DNA of 64,000 nt from Croceibacterium xixiisoli (GCF_009827305.1 NZ_WTYJ01000004.1:186001-250000); one strand, 5' to 3'. Counted from the stretch's first letter, positions 1-9,269 are shown. Made by a program: numbers and translations. The notes: generated by a model not told the origin, from the sequence alone.

Positions 1-1792
1 CCTTCTGCCCGCGCAGATGCTCGGCCACCATCGGCGGATGGTTCGCATCGGCGATGATCTGCGGCGCGGAAGGTTCCACCTTTGAGAACAGATCGGAAAT
101 CGTGTCGAGCAGGGCGCGGGGCTCGATCGGCTTGCTCAGGAAGGCGGCGACATCGGATTTGCCGACACTGGCCATGAATTCATCAGCGCCATAGGCGGTG
201 ATCATGATGGTGACGGGCAGATCGGTAATGCGCTGGCTGTTGCGCATGGCCTTGAGCGTATCCATCCCGTCCAAGCCGGGCATCTTCCAGTCCAGCAGCA
301 ACAGATCATAGGGCTTGCCGAACCGGGCGGCCGTTTCCAGCGCGCCCACGGCTTCCTGCCCGGACGCGACCAGATCGACCGGGATCTCCCATCCGGCGAA
401 CATTTCCTCGATGATCTGCCGGGCGGCGGGGTTGTCGTCGGCCGCCAGAATGCGCAGCCCCTGCACCACCGGGGCCGGTGCCAGATCCAGCAGGGCGGAT
501 TGCCGGTCGATCGGCAGGGTCAGCTTGAACAGGAAGGTGCTGCCGACGCCGATCTCGCTTTCGACCCGGATGGTTCCGCCCATCTGTTCGACGATCTGGC
601 GGCTGATGGCCAGGCCCAGTCCGGTGCCGCCGAACTTGCGGGTGGTGGAACTGTCCGCCTGGGAGAAGGAGCTGAACAGCGAAGCTTGCTGTTCGGCGGA
701 CATGCCGATGCCGCTGTCGCGAACCGATACCTCAATGGTCGCCTCGTCATCGGTGCACGTCAGCATCCGTGCGCTGACCGTGACAGAGCCCTGATCGGTG
801 AATTTGACCGCATTGCTCAGCAGGTTCAGCACGACCTGGTTGAACCGCAGCTCGTCCCCCAGCAGGCGCGGGGGCAGCGTGTCGGCGAAGCGGCCTTCGA
901 TAATCACGCCCTTGGCCGCAGCGGCGGTTTCGACCAGATGAATCTGATTGCCGATCGAATGGCGCAGATCGAAGGAATGAATTTCCAGTTCCAGCTTGCC
1001 GGCTTCGTTTTTCGAAAAGTCGAGAATATCGTTGATCAGGCGCAGCAGGGCGACCGCCGCACCATTGATCTTGGTGATATAGTCTCGCTGCTTGCCGTCC
1101 AGCTCCACTCGCTGAAACAGGTGGCAGAAACCCAGGATCGCGTTCATCGGCGTGCGGATCTCGTGGCTCATATTGGCCAGGAACATGCTTTTGGCGCGGC
1201 TGGCGTCTTCGGCCTCGCGCGTGCGTTCTTCCAGGATCGCGTTCTGTTCGCGGATTTCCGCGCTCATCCGGCTGATCCGCGCGAAGCTGGCGACCACCAT
1301 GTCGCTGACCCAGACCAGCACCGCCGTCTGGAACGCGACGATTGCCGCGTGCAGCACCACACGGGCCAGATTTCCTTCTCCGGGGAAAACGGCGAAGGGC
1401 AGCAGGAACAGCAGCAGCAGATGGTGCAACGCGGTCGCCGTCGCGGCGACCAACACGGCGCGCTTGTCGAACCAGCCGATGGTCAGCGCCAGCATGGCGA
1501 AGAAATACATGTGCATGTCCATCTGCCAGGCATGTCCCTGGAACAGATAGAGCAGGATGGCCGGTTCCATGACCAGCGCCACCGCCGACAGATAGCGGGT
1601 GGGTGCGCTCGGGCCATATTGGCGCCACGACAGGTGATAGGCTCCGGCCAGAACAGCCCCGGCAATCGCAGCGCCGGGGGCTGATCGGCCCATTGCCCAG
1701 GCAATCGCCGCCAGCAGGGGCACATGGGCCCAAAGCAGTGGCAGCAGGAAGCCGCCAAAATGCGTGCGCAGCTTGTCGAGTTCTATACTCAC
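1..1792 (-). CDS. Hybrid sensor histidine kinase/response regulator, 3' end outside window
   Basis: Inner-membrane two-component kinase, at least 597 residues, with the C terminus cut off by the window edge. Residues about 1-165 form several hydrophobic segments resembling the membrane sensor region of some sphingomonad methyl-accepting proteins (MDMHMYFF, ALHHLLLLFLLPF). A coiled coil (EIREQNAILEERTREAEDASRAK in two parts) leads to a HisKA domain with the phospho-acceptor H210 in MSHEIRTPMN. The HATPase has an N box (NLLSNAVKF), G1 (RDSGIGM) and G2 (GGTGLGLAIS). A receiver follows with acidic pocket ADDN, phospho-acceptor D501 in LLLLDWKMPG and lysine in LSKPIEP. The start is GTG, with a weak GAGAG upstream, 5 bases after the stop of the preceding small gene, so the two are probably co-transcribed. 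The signal sensed is unknown. More receiver or Hpt domains may lie beyond the edge. Confidence 0.9.
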   Translation of the reverse strand, partial: MSIELDKLRTHFGGFLLPLLWAHVPLLAAIAWAMGRSAPGAAIAGAVLAGAYHLSWRQYGPSAPTRYLSAVALVMEPAILLYLFQGHAWQMDMHMYFFAMLALTIGWFDKRAVLVAATATALHHLLLLFLLPFAVFPGEGNLARVVLHAAIVAFQTAVLVWVSDMVVASFARISRMSAEIREQNAILEERTREAEDASRAKSMFLANMSHEIRTPMNAILGFCHLFQRVELDGKQRDYITKINGAAVALLRLINDILDFSKNEAGKLELEIHSFDLRHSIGNQIHLVETAAAAKGVIIEGRFADTLPPRLLGDELRFNQVVLNLLSNAVKFTDQGSVTVSARMLTCTDDEATIEVSVRDSGIGMSAEQQASLFSSFSQADSSTTRKFGGTGLGLAISRQIVEQMGGTIRVESEIGVGSTFLFKLTLPIDRQSALLDLAPAPVVQGLRILAADDNPAARQIIEEMFAGWEIPVDLVASGQEAVGALETAARFGKPYDLLLLDWKMPGLDGMDTLKAMRNSQRITDLPVTIMITAYGADEFMASVGKSDVAAFLSKPIEPRALLDTISDLFSKVEPSAPQIIADANHPPMVAEHLRGQK

Positions 1793-1797
1793 GAATG

Positions 1798-2193
1798 TCA
1801 GCTCTCTGTCGGGGATGCGAAGCACCCGGTTTTGAAAGGAGATGGAACGACCAGCCAGGCACCGGCCTGTCTGGCATGCTGCGCAAAATCGCCGCTGGTC
1901 GATCCGGCAATGGCCATGTTGGCAAAGCGTCCGCTTTCGATCAGGCCGCCATCGGCCGATCGGATCAGGTTGATGGTCTGCCCGGGTGTAGACCAGGGTG
2001 CCGAAACCACCAGATATTGATCGTTGCGCGGCGCGCCTGTCAGCGTGGCGGCGGCAAGGCCGATCAGGCCGGCAGTCAGCAGGGCTGCAGCGGGCAGGGC
2101 GTTGCAAATGATGTTTCGCCCGGAAACAGGCATTTGCCGGGCCGGGCGCATATAGTCTTCCACGAAGCACGACACATCTTGCGTAGTCGGCAT
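1798..2193 (-). CDS. Small single-pass membrane protein, possible accessory of the hybrid kinase
   Basis: 131 residues. This start is chosen because GGAGG lies 7 bases upstream of the ATG; a longer in-frame extension to 2415 has no comparable site. One hydrophobic segment (about residues 27-50, NALPAAALLTAGLIGLAAA) is followed by a soluble part containing YLVVSAPWSTPGQT and a run that looks like a short alpha/beta fold (NLIRSADGGLIESGRFANMAIAGS). The stop is 5 bases before the kinase GTG, so translation is likely coupled. I recognise no named family. The position suggests a sensory or regulatory partner for the kinase, which is inference. Confidence 0.7.
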   Translation of the reverse strand: MPTTQDVSCFVEDYMRPARQMPVSGRNIICNALPAAALLTAGLIGLAAATLTGAPRNDQYLVVSAPWSTPGQTINLIRSADGGLIESGRFANMAIAGSTSGDFAQHARQAGAWLVVPSPFKTGCFASPTES

Positions 2194-2416
2194 CACCTGG
2201 CCTCCGTCACCGGATAAACTAGCGTTTTTTGGTGAAAATATCCTTAAATCCTGAAATCGACGTCTCATTTTTTGGATAGGCAATGTAGTTATTTCAGAAA
2301 TTTCATGGTTTTCAGCATGTTGTTCATGAATGTGCAAATGCTCGCGAATGGCCGTCACCATGCGTGGCCGCAGATTAGCCTTGACGGAGCGAAATGGCGA
2401 ACAGAAGTTCCGCAAT

Positions 2417-2435
2417 TTGGGTAGAAAAATCCCAA
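2417..2435. promoter_or_regulatory. Candidate operator, copy 1
   Basis: TTGGGTAGAAAAATCCCAA, an inverted repeat TTGGG-N9-CCCAA. A second copy with three base differences lies 189 bases further along in the same orientation. Two copies in one divergent promoter region suggest a dimeric regulator; which one is unknown. Confidence 0.45.
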
Positions 2436-2605
2436 TCTATGCTTGCAGCCCTTCACCTACCGGCCACGTCCATTGCCTCTGTCACTAGCAACCAAATCGC
2501 ATGGCCAGTACGTGGATAGGCACAGGAGAACCGATAGCCGCAGAAGGGCGCGGAAACAGGCGCTTGCCAACAAGTTCAACTATACAACATTTCAACTTCT
2601 AAACA

Positions 2606-2624
2606 TTGGGTAGGAAATTACCAA
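2606..2624. promoter_or_regulatory. Candidate operator, copy 2
   Basis: TTGGGTAGGAAATTACCAA, matching copy 1 at 16 of 19 positions and keeping the outer TTGG/CCAA arms. It lies about 170 bases upstream of the TonB receptor start, so control of that receptor is the simplest reading. Confidence 0.45.
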
Positions 2625-2790
2625 ATTTGGCTTGATATACGTAGCGTCATACATATTGTGTCATTCTTCGCTGCGGAGTCTGCCTGATCAGGCCTGATGG
2701 TGAAGGGCGGACGCATGTCCGACCGAAAAGAGGATGGTGCTGATCACGCAAAAGAATTTGCGAGGCTGCACCGTGAAATGGGAGGATGTC

Positions 2791-5700
2791 ATGACCAAAA
2801 GTGGGGTGAATTACGTCCGCTGTGCGCTCGCTTGCTCGAGCGCGCTTTATGTCACCATCGGCGCAACGGCCGCACACGCGCAGGATGCCAGTGAGCAGCC
2901 GGTCGCCGAACAGGGTGAGGCCATCGTCGTCACCGGTTCGCGCATTCAGCGGCGGGATTTCGAATCCATCAGCCCGATCGTGACCGCGAATGACGCTCTG
3001 CTGAAGGCGTCGTCCACCGCCGCTATCGAAACCAGCCTCAACAAGCTGCCGGGCTTCACTCCGGTTCAGACGCCGGCGCTGGGCGGCGATGTCCAGCCCA
3101 CCGCGACCAGCACGCCCGGTGCCGCCACGGTTTCGCTGCGCGGTCTCGGCACGAACCGCAATCTGGTGCTGGTCGATGGTCGCCGCGCCACCCCGGCCAA
3201 CGCGCTGGGCGTGGTCGACATCAACACCATTCCTGCCGCTGCCATCGACCGGGTGGAAGTCATCACCGGGGGCGCATCGGCCACCTATGGCGCCGATGCC
3301 GTTGCTGGCGTGGTCAATTTCATCCTCAAGAAGAATTTCCAGGGGCTGGAACTCGATGCCTCGGTCGGCATGACCGAACATGGCGATGGCGCAGAATATA
3401 CTTTCAGCGGCTTGATGGGCACCAATTTCGACGATGGCCGTGGCAATGTGACCATGGGCCTGTCGATGAACACGCGCGAAGCCGCCTATCGGCGTGATCG
3501 CGACTGGTTCGTCGACACCTGGCGGGATCCGCGTTTCGTTGGCACAGAATTCTTTCCGGCGTTCTCCGGCTTCCAGCCCTATGGCGACGTCAAACCGTCG
3601 CAAGCTTCCTATGACGCGATCTTCGGTACCGGGGCCGTCACGGCGGGCGATCGGCTCTATTTCAATCCCGATGGCACTGCGTTCACCGGCTTTTTCCAGA
3701 GCCCCGATGTCGATGGTGTGGATCGATTTACCGGCGATCTGACCGGGCTGAAATGGAAACGCCAGGCAGACGGCACGCTGGGGCAGAACTTCCTCGACGA
3801 ACTGGTGGTGTTGCCGCTGACGCGGTACAATATCTACGCACGCGGCAATTACGAGATCAACGACTGGATCGGCGTATTCGGCCAGGCCACATTTACCCAT
3901 GTGTCGACGCACACCATTCAGCAGCCATCTCCATCGGTGAATGGCTGGTCGGCACTGGTGCCGGCGTCCAATCCGGTACCGACAGAATTGCGCGGCATTC
4001 TTGACAGTCGTGTGCTTCCTGAGGGGATCAGTCAGGCCACGCGGGACATGCTCAATTGCGATCCTGCGGCAGTGGCAGGCGTAGCGGGATCGGGAGCCAC
4101 CTGCGACTGGCAACTGACCTATTATCTCGACTATGCCAATCGCGAAGCCAAGACCGATGTCACCACCTACAATATGGTGGCCGGATTTGAGGGCAAGGTT
4201 CCTGGAACCGACTGGACATGGGAACTCTATGCTTCCCACGGAGAATCCGAAACCAACACGCTGATCACAGGTACAGCCTCGCTTGAGCGGCTGCGCGCGG
4301 TGTTGTCCGCGCCCAATTGGGGGCGGGGCTTCCTGGCAACGGGCAATGCGGCCGGCGGTGGATTCGGCGCGTCGACCGCTACCTGCACCAGCGGGCTGGA
4401 CCCGTTCAACATGTCGCTGCAGATTTCCCCCGATTGCATAGAAGCGATTAGGGCTGACCTTAAAAACCGCTCGCTGATGCAGCAAACGGTGGTTGAATTC
4501 AACGCGCAGGGCGGGTTGTTCGAGCTTCCGGCCGGTCAAGTCCGTACAGCCATTGGCGCCAGCTACCGCAACAACAGCTACCGCTTCATCAATGACACAC
4601 TGACATCGCAGGGCCAGTCCTTCCTGGATCAGGTCGTGGGCATCTATCCCAGTGGCAATTCCAATGGACAGATCGATGTCCAGGAAGTCTATGGCGAAGT
4701 ATTGATCCCGGTGCTGGCAGATATTCCGGCCATCAAGCGGTTTGAAATCACCGTCGGTGGCCGTTCTTCTTCCTACAACACCACCGGCCATAACTTCACC
4801 TGGAAGGCGATGGCCGATTGGGAAGTGACCGACTGGATGCGATTGCGTGGTGGATACAACAGCGCGGTTCGCGCGCCCAATGTCGCGGAACTCTATCTGG
4901 CGCCGCAGCAAACCTTTACGGCGGCGGGCGGAGGCGATGTCTGTCGCACCACCAATCCGCTGTCCTATTCGGCCAACTCCGCCGTTAATGGCAATGCCGC
5001 CAATGTGCGGGCGGTCTGTCGCATCCTGATGGACCAGACGATCGCCGGCGCGGCCGACATTTTCTACGGCAATCCGCAATTCTCCGAAGCACAGGGACCG
5101 GCTTTTGCCTTTCCGACGCTGACCGGCAACATCAACGTCCGCCCGGAAAAGGCCAAGACCTGGACAGTCGGGGCGGTGATCCAGTCGCCGTTCGAAACCG
5201 ATCTGCTGCGCCGGCTGCGCCTGTCGGTCGATTACTACAACATCGCAGTCGATGATGCGATCGGTCCGCAAACGCTCGACAGTGCGCAGCGGGCCTGCTT
5301 CGATCCGACCTTCAACCCGGCCATTGCCAATGATCCGGCGGCGGCGGCGGCAAGCGCGATGTGCCAGGCTGTCGGTCGCGTGGCCGGCGATGGCGCGCTG
5401 GGCAATGTCGCGGTCACCTATATGAACAATGGTCGTTTCCGCACCGAAGGCGTCGATGTTCAGCTCGATTGGGCGGTGCCGGTCGGGCCGGGGACGTTCA
5501 ACATCAATTCGGTCTTCAACTATCTGATCACGCTGAAGTCTGCAGCTTTGCCGGAATCGGCGGGTCCGGCCGGTGCGCTGGTCGAATATGCCGGCACGCT
5601 GGGGCCGGCGGGCAGCGCGGGGATTTCCGAAAACGGGCTCAACCCGGGTGCCTTCCGCTGGAAGATGTTCAACACCTTCGGCTATTCGGTCGGCCCGGCC

Positions 5701-6006
5701 ACGCTGTCGCTGCAATGGCAGCATCTGCCCAGTGCCAAATCGATTGCCTATCCGTCGACCAACAACACGCCCTTCGTCGGCTCACCCGCCTATGATCTGT
5801 TCAATCTGAACGGCAGCTATGCGGTGACCGACAATGTCGTGATGCGGTTCGGGGTGGACAATCTGTTCAACCGCGCCCCACCGCTGGTGGAATACAATGG
5901 TTCGACCACCGGCCTGGCCAACGCCGTCGGCGCCAATCCCTACAACGCCTATTTCTTCGATCTGAACGGCCGCCGGTTCTACGTCGGCGCAAACATGAAG
6001 TTCTGA
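2791..6006 (+). CDS. TonB-dependent outer-membrane receptor
   Basis: Large outer-membrane transporter of 1071 residues that takes up a bulky or scarce ligand using TonB energy. This ATG is chosen because GGGAGG precedes it by 5 bases and it opens a signal peptide (VRCALACSSALYVTIGATAAHA, cleaved before QDAS); an earlier in-frame ATG at 2734 has no such site. The mature N terminus has a TonB-box-like IVVTGSRIQ. The plug domain follows (SLRGLGTNRNLVLVDGRR; RVEVITGGASATYGADAVAGVVNFILKK) and then a long beta-barrel ending in aromatic NMKF. It is longer than classic siderophore receptors and typical of sphingomonad receptors for organic substrates. The PQQ dehydrogenase gene begins 43 bases after the stop, suggesting one transcript. 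The ligand cannot be read from sequence. Confidence 0.93.
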   Translation: MTKSGVNYVRCALACSSALYVTIGATAAHAQDASEQPVAEQGEAIVVTGSRIQRRDFESISPIVTANDALLKASSTAAIETSLNKLPGFTPVQTPALGGDVQPTATSTPGAATVSLRGLGTNRNLVLVDGRRATPANALGVVDINTIPAAAIDRVEVITGGASATYGADAVAGVVNFILKKNFQGLELDASVGMTEHGDGAEYTFSGLMGTNFDDGRGNVTMGLSMNTREAAYRRDRDWFVDTWRDPRFVGTEFFPAFSGFQPYGDVKPSQASYDAIFGTGAVTAGDRLYFNPDGTAFTGFFQSPDVDGVDRFTGDLTGLKWKRQADGTLGQNFLDELVVLPLTRYNIYARGNYEINDWIGVFGQATFTHVSTHTIQQPSPSVNGWSALVPASNPVPTELRGILDSRVLPEGISQATRDMLNCDPAAVAGVAGSGATCDWQLTYYLDYANREAKTDVTTYNMVAGFEGKVPGTDWTWELYASHGESETNTLITGTASLERLRAVLSAPNWGRGFLATGNAAGGGFGASTATCTSGLDPFNMSLQISPDCIEAIRADLKNRSLMQQTVVEFNAQGGLFELPAGQVRTAIGASYRNNSYRFINDTLTSQGQSFLDQVVGIYPSGNSNGQIDVQEVYGEVLIPVLADIPAIKRFEITVGGRSSSYNTTGHNFTWKAMADWEVTDWMRLRGGYNSAVRAPNVAELYLAPQQTFTAAGGGDVCRTTNPLSYSANSAVNGNAANVRAVCRILMDQTIAGAADIFYGNPQFSEAQGPAFAFPTLTGNINVRPEKAKTWTVGAVIQSPFETDLLRRLRLSVDYYNIAVDDAIGPQTLDSAQRACFDPTFNPAIANDPAAAAASAMCQAVGRVAGDGALGNVAVTYMNNGRFRTEGVDVQLDWAVPVGPGTFNINSVFNYLITLKSAALPESAGPAGALVEYAGTLGPAGSAGISENGLNPGAFRWKMFNTFGYSVGPATLSLQWQHLPSAKSIAYPSTNNTPFVGSPAYDLFNLNGSYAVTDNVVMRFGVDNLFNRAPPLVEYNGSTTGLANAVGANPYNAYFFDLNGRRFYVGANMKF

Positions 6007-6049
6007 TCGCCGCCTGCCCATCACAAGATGAAAACATGCGGAGAGGGAA

Positions 6050-8173
6050 ATGGTACAGGGAAACATGCAGCGCTGGCTGCTGGCCGCAGCTTTGGTGCTG
6101 GGGCTGGCTGCCTGCGGTCAGGGGGCGGCTGACGGGCCGGGCCAGGTCGATCAGGAACGGCTGCTTGCAGCCGGGGAAGATCCCGACAACTGGCTCGGCT
6201 ACGGGCGCACCTTTGAAGAACAGCGGTTCAGCCCGCTGGAACAGATATCGGCCAACACCATCGATCAGCTGGGCCTCGCCTGGTCGGTCGCACTCGATAC
6301 CAACCGGGGGCAGGAAGCAACGCCGATCGTCGTCGATGGGGTCATGTATATCTCGACCGCCTGGTCGAAAGTCATGGCCATCAACGCCGCCACAGGGGAA
6401 GTCCTGTGGCGGTACGATCCCAAGGTCATCGGCGCCAAGGCCGTTCATGCCTGCTGCGATGTCGTCAATCGCGGCGTCGCGGTGTGGAAGGGGCGGGTCT
6501 ATGTCGGCACCATCGACGGTCGGCTGATCGCCGTCGATGCCGGCACGGGGGAAGAGGTCTGGTCCGTCGTCACGGTGGATCAGGCAAAACCCTATACGAT
6601 TACCGGCGCGCCCCGCGTGTTCAAGGACAAGGTCCTGATCGGCAACAGCGGGTCCGAACTGGGCGTGCGCGGCTATGTCACCGCCTATGATGCGGCCACG
6701 GGCAAGGAAGCCTGGCGGTTCTACACCGTGCCGGGCAATCCGGCCGATGGGCCGGACAATGCCGCATCGGATGAAGCCTTCGCACGCTTTGCGGGCAAGA
6801 CCTGGTTCGGCGATTACTGGGAACTGGGCGGTGGCGGCACCGTGTGGGATTCCATGGTCTATGACCCGGAATTCGATCAACTGCTGATCGGCGTGGGCAA
6901 TGGCGCGCCCTGGAACCACCGCGCCCGCAGCGACGGGAAGGGGGACAATCTGTTCCTCAGTTCCATCCTGGCCCTCGATCCCGATACCGGGGCTTACAAA
7001 TGGCATTATCAGGTCAATCCCGGCGAAACCTGGGATTTCACCGCCACGCAGCAGATCACCCTGGCGGATCTGACGATTGACGGGAAAATCCGCAAGGTCG
7101 CCATGCAGGCGCCCAAGAACGGGTTTTTCTATGTGATCGACCGGACCAACGGCAAGCTGATCAGTGCAGAGGCCTATGCGCAGCAGAACTGGGCCGAACG
7201 CATCGATCTGGTGACCGGGCGGCCGGTCGAAAAACCAGGTGTGCGTTATGCGGACAAGGCGATGCTGCTCTATCCTTCGGGGATCGGTGCCCATGCGTGG
7301 ATGCCGATGAGCTATTCGCCCAAGACCGGGCTGGTCTATATCCCGACCATGCATGTGCCGATGGCCTATGGCGACGATGTCAATTTCGAACGTCGCCCGG
7401 GCCGCTGGAACACCGGCGTCGCTTTCCTTGAACCACCCGAAGGCACGGTTCCGGGCAAGACCGGGGCCGAACGGCGTGCGGCGGTGGCGGCGATGAACAA
7501 GGGCGCACTGGTCGCCTGGGATCCCGTGCATCAGCGGGAAGCCTGGCGGGTGGATCAACCCTGGCCATGGAACGGCGGCACGCTGGCCACTGGCGGCAAT
7601 CTGGTGTTCCAGGGCGATGCCCATGGCTTCTTCAACGCCTATGCCGCCGACAGTGGCAAGCCGCTGTGGAAATTCCAGGCGCAACGCGGCATCCTGGCCG
7701 GCCCGATCACCTATCGCGTGAACGGCGAACAATATGTCGCCGTGCTCGGCGGCTATGGCGGATCGATGGGCATGGCCACCACTTCGGACTGGATGCGCCG
7801 TCCGCCCCCCAATGGCGTGGTGCTGGTGTTCAAGCTGGGCGGCAAGGCCAGCCTGCCGGCACTGCCCGCCGAAACACCGCGTCCCTATGTCTCCTCGGCC
7901 GAACGCTTCACCACGGCGCAGCTGGCCGAAGGGGCGAAATGGTTCGTTGCCTATTGCACCATCTGCCACAGCGGCCCGGTCAATCCCGATCTGCTGCGGT
8001 CACAGATCGCCACCAATCGCGATGCCTGGCGCGGCGTGGTGATCGATGGCGCGCTGGCGGACAATGGCATGGCCAGCTTTGCCGAACAGCTGACGCCCGA
8101 TCAGGCGGAGGCGGTGCGCGGCTATGTGCTGAGCGCCGCGCGCGAAGCTGCCGCCAAACCACCCGCGCCATAG
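6050..8173 (+). CDS. PQQ-dependent quinohaemoprotein alcohol dehydrogenase, lipoprotein-like
   Basis: Periplasmic eight-bladed propeller dehydrogenase of 707 residues that oxidises an alcohol with pyrroloquinoline quinone and passes electrons to its own cytochrome c domain. The start has GGAGAGG just upstream; an ATG at 6065 is also possible. The signal sequence ends in a lipobox-like LGLAAC. Visible family marks are the vicinal disulfide C135-C136, the proposed catalytic Asp D329 in GETWDFTATQQ, tryptophan-docking repeats (NAATGEVLWRYDP, DAATGKEAWRFYT), and a C-terminal haem site C636-x2-C639-H640. Length and architecture fit type II quinohaemoprotein dehydrogenases. Acylation at the N terminus would tether it to a membrane, which is unusual enough to verify. 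Substrate unknown. Confidence 0.92.
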   Translation: MVQGNMQRWLLAAALVLGLAACGQGAADGPGQVDQERLLAAGEDPDNWLGYGRTFEEQRFSPLEQISANTIDQLGLAWSVALDTNRGQEATPIVVDGVMYISTAWSKVMAINAATGEVLWRYDPKVIGAKAVHACCDVVNRGVAVWKGRVYVGTIDGRLIAVDAGTGEEVWSVVTVDQAKPYTITGAPRVFKDKVLIGNSGSELGVRGYVTAYDAATGKEAWRFYTVPGNPADGPDNAASDEAFARFAGKTWFGDYWELGGGGTVWDSMVYDPEFDQLLIGVGNGAPWNHRARSDGKGDNLFLSSILALDPDTGAYKWHYQVNPGETWDFTATQQITLADLTIDGKIRKVAMQAPKNGFFYVIDRTNGKLISAEAYAQQNWAERIDLVTGRPVEKPGVRYADKAMLLYPSGIGAHAWMPMSYSPKTGLVYIPTMHVPMAYGDDVNFERRPGRWNTGVAFLEPPEGTVPGKTGAERRAAVAAMNKGALVAWDPVHQREAWRVDQPWPWNGGTLATGGNLVFQGDAHGFFNAYAADSGKPLWKFQAQRGILAGPITYRVNGEQYVAVLGGYGGSMGMATTSDWMRRPPPNGVVLVFKLGGKASLPALPAETPRPYVSSAERFTTAQLAEGAKWFVAYCTICHSGPVNPDLLRSQIATNRDAWRGVVIDGALADNGMASFAEQLTPDQAEAVRGYVLSAAREAAAKPPAP

Positions 8174-8193
8174 GCAGGGTGGCAAAAAGAAAA

Positions 8194-8224
8194 GGGCCCC
8201 CTCACCAGTCCGGTGAGGGGGCCC
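8194..8224 (-). terminator. Strong hairpin terminator between convergent genes
   Basis: A perfect 13-base-pair stem (arm GGGCCCCCTCACC) with a 5-base loop. On the minus strand it is followed by TTTTCTTTTT, a good U-tract for the dioxygenase gene; the plus-strand side has only a weak T-run. It probably serves mainly the minus-strand gene and blocks read-through from the dehydrogenase. Confidence 0.85.
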
Positions 8225-8248
8225 TTCCTGTATCGGCGATACAAAGGA

Positions 8249-9187
8249 TCAGGCGTTGGCGGCCAGCGTGTTGAAAGTGGTCGGCACGCTGGTGCTGAAC
8301 AATTCGGTGAAGGGATCGTCGCTTTCCACGGCATAGGGTTCGGTCCCCTCACGCACGGTGGTGCGGCGCATGTCGCGCGCCTCATTGGCGGCATCGAACT
8401 CGCCGCCGCGATGCATGCTGCACAGATTGTCCCAGATCACCAGATCGCCCGGCGCATACTTCACCTTGAAGGTGTATTCCGGCTGGGTGGTGAAGGCGAT
8501 CAGCTCATCGATCAGCGCGCGTGCCTCATCATCGGGCATGCCTTCGATGCCCATGGTGTGCGCCGCGATGAACAGCGCCTCGCGGCCCGATCCGCGATGG
8601 ACATGCACCAGCGGGTGAACAGCCTTCAGCCCGCTCGCCAGTTGTTCCTCGCTCACCTCGGCCCCAGCCTTGCGGCGCGACCACCAGAGCGAATTGATGC
8701 CCTTCAGATTGCGGACCTTGTCCTTCATCGACTGGGGCAGGTCTTCCCAGGCGCTGCGCGTGTCGGCAAACCAGGTTTCGCCGGCTTCCTTGGGCACCTG
8801 ATGCGCCAGCAACAGCGAATAGGATGTCCGCTTTTCCATGAAGGCGCTGTCCGTGTGCCACAGCCGATCGCCCTTGCGATAGGTGATCGCCACCGGATCG
8901 CGGGTAATGTTGCCATCGACATCCAGATTGCTGGCATCGAACAGCTCGCGATGCTCCAGCCGGTTTCTGCCTGGGCGCATGGGCGACTTTTCCAGATGGC
9001 CGAAGTTCCGGCTGAAGGCGACATGGCTGGCATCGTCGAGCCCGGTGTTGCGATAGACGCACACGCCCCAGCGGTTCATCGCGGCGATAACGGCCTGGCG
9101 CTGCTCTTCATCCAGCGGGCGGGTGATGTCGATACCGGAAACCTCGGCCCCGAAACGGGGGAGGATCGGCTGAACGGTCAGAGACAT
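8249..9187 (-). CDS. TauD/TfdA-family Fe(II)/2-oxoglutarate dioxygenase
   Basis: Cytoplasmic non-haem iron dioxygenase of 312 residues that couples oxidative decarboxylation of 2-oxoglutarate to hydroxylation, often followed by cleavage, of a small acid such as taurine, an alkyl sulfate or a phenoxy-acid. The iron triad is visible: H111 and D113 in WHTDSAF and H259 in CSMHRGGEFD, with the 2-oxoglutarate arginine in DMRRTTV. Length is normal for the family. It is divergent from a MarR regulator, with a short inverted repeat in the shared promoter. Sequence features resemble the TfdA branch more than TauD, but the substrate is not determined. Confidence 0.9.
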   Translation of the reverse strand: MSLTVQPILPRFGAEVSGIDITRPLDEEQRQAVIAAMNRWGVCVYRNTGLDDASHVAFSRNFGHLEKSPMRPGRNRLEHRELFDASNLDVDGNITRDPVAITYRKGDRLWHTDSAFMEKRTSYSLLLAHQVPKEAGETWFADTRSAWEDLPQSMKDKVRNLKGINSLWWSRRKAGAEVSEEQLASGLKAVHPLVHVHRGSGREALFIAAHTMGIEGMPDDEARALIDELIAFTTQPEYTFKVKYAPGDLVIWDNLCSMHRGGEFDAANEARDMRRTTVREGTEPYAVESDDPFTELFSTSVPTTFNTLAANA

Positions 9188-9251
9188 GCATGATCCTTCT
9201 CAGCATGGGGCACAATCCGCCCCGAATATGGCTGTCTGTATAAAAGCGTAC

Positions 9252-9269
9252 CTTGCTACATAAAGCAAG
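9252..9269. promoter_or_regulatory. Candidate MarR operator between dioxygenase and MarR genes
   Basis: CTTGCT-N6-AGCAAG, a perfect 6-base inverted repeat in the 172-base divergent intergenic region. Size and place suit binding of the adjacent MarR protein; direct evidence is lacking. Confidence 0.45.

Larger units (their letters stand above)
2194..2790. other. Intergenic region with divergent promoters
   Basis: About 600 bases between the kinase operon (minus) and a TonB receptor (plus). It is AT-richer than its flanks. It holds two near-identical 19-base imperfect palindromes (listed separately) and a 12-base perfect palindrome GCCTGATCAGGC at 2682-2693 just upstream of the receptor. I see no convincing gene: the short open frames here lack ribosome sites and family resemblance. 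Confidence 0.6.

Noticed and set aside
2647-5724. Long minus-strand open frame (over 1000 residues) opposite the first TonB receptor
   Set aside because: Arginine-, histidine- and isoleucine-rich product without any family motif, exactly antisense to a receptor with clear signal peptide and plug motifs. Such frames arise from GC-rich codon bias.
5867-7969. Minus-strand open frame of about 700 residues opposite the PQQ dehydrogenase
   Set aside because: Low-complexity composition and no motif; the plus strand carries all quinoprotein and haem motifs.
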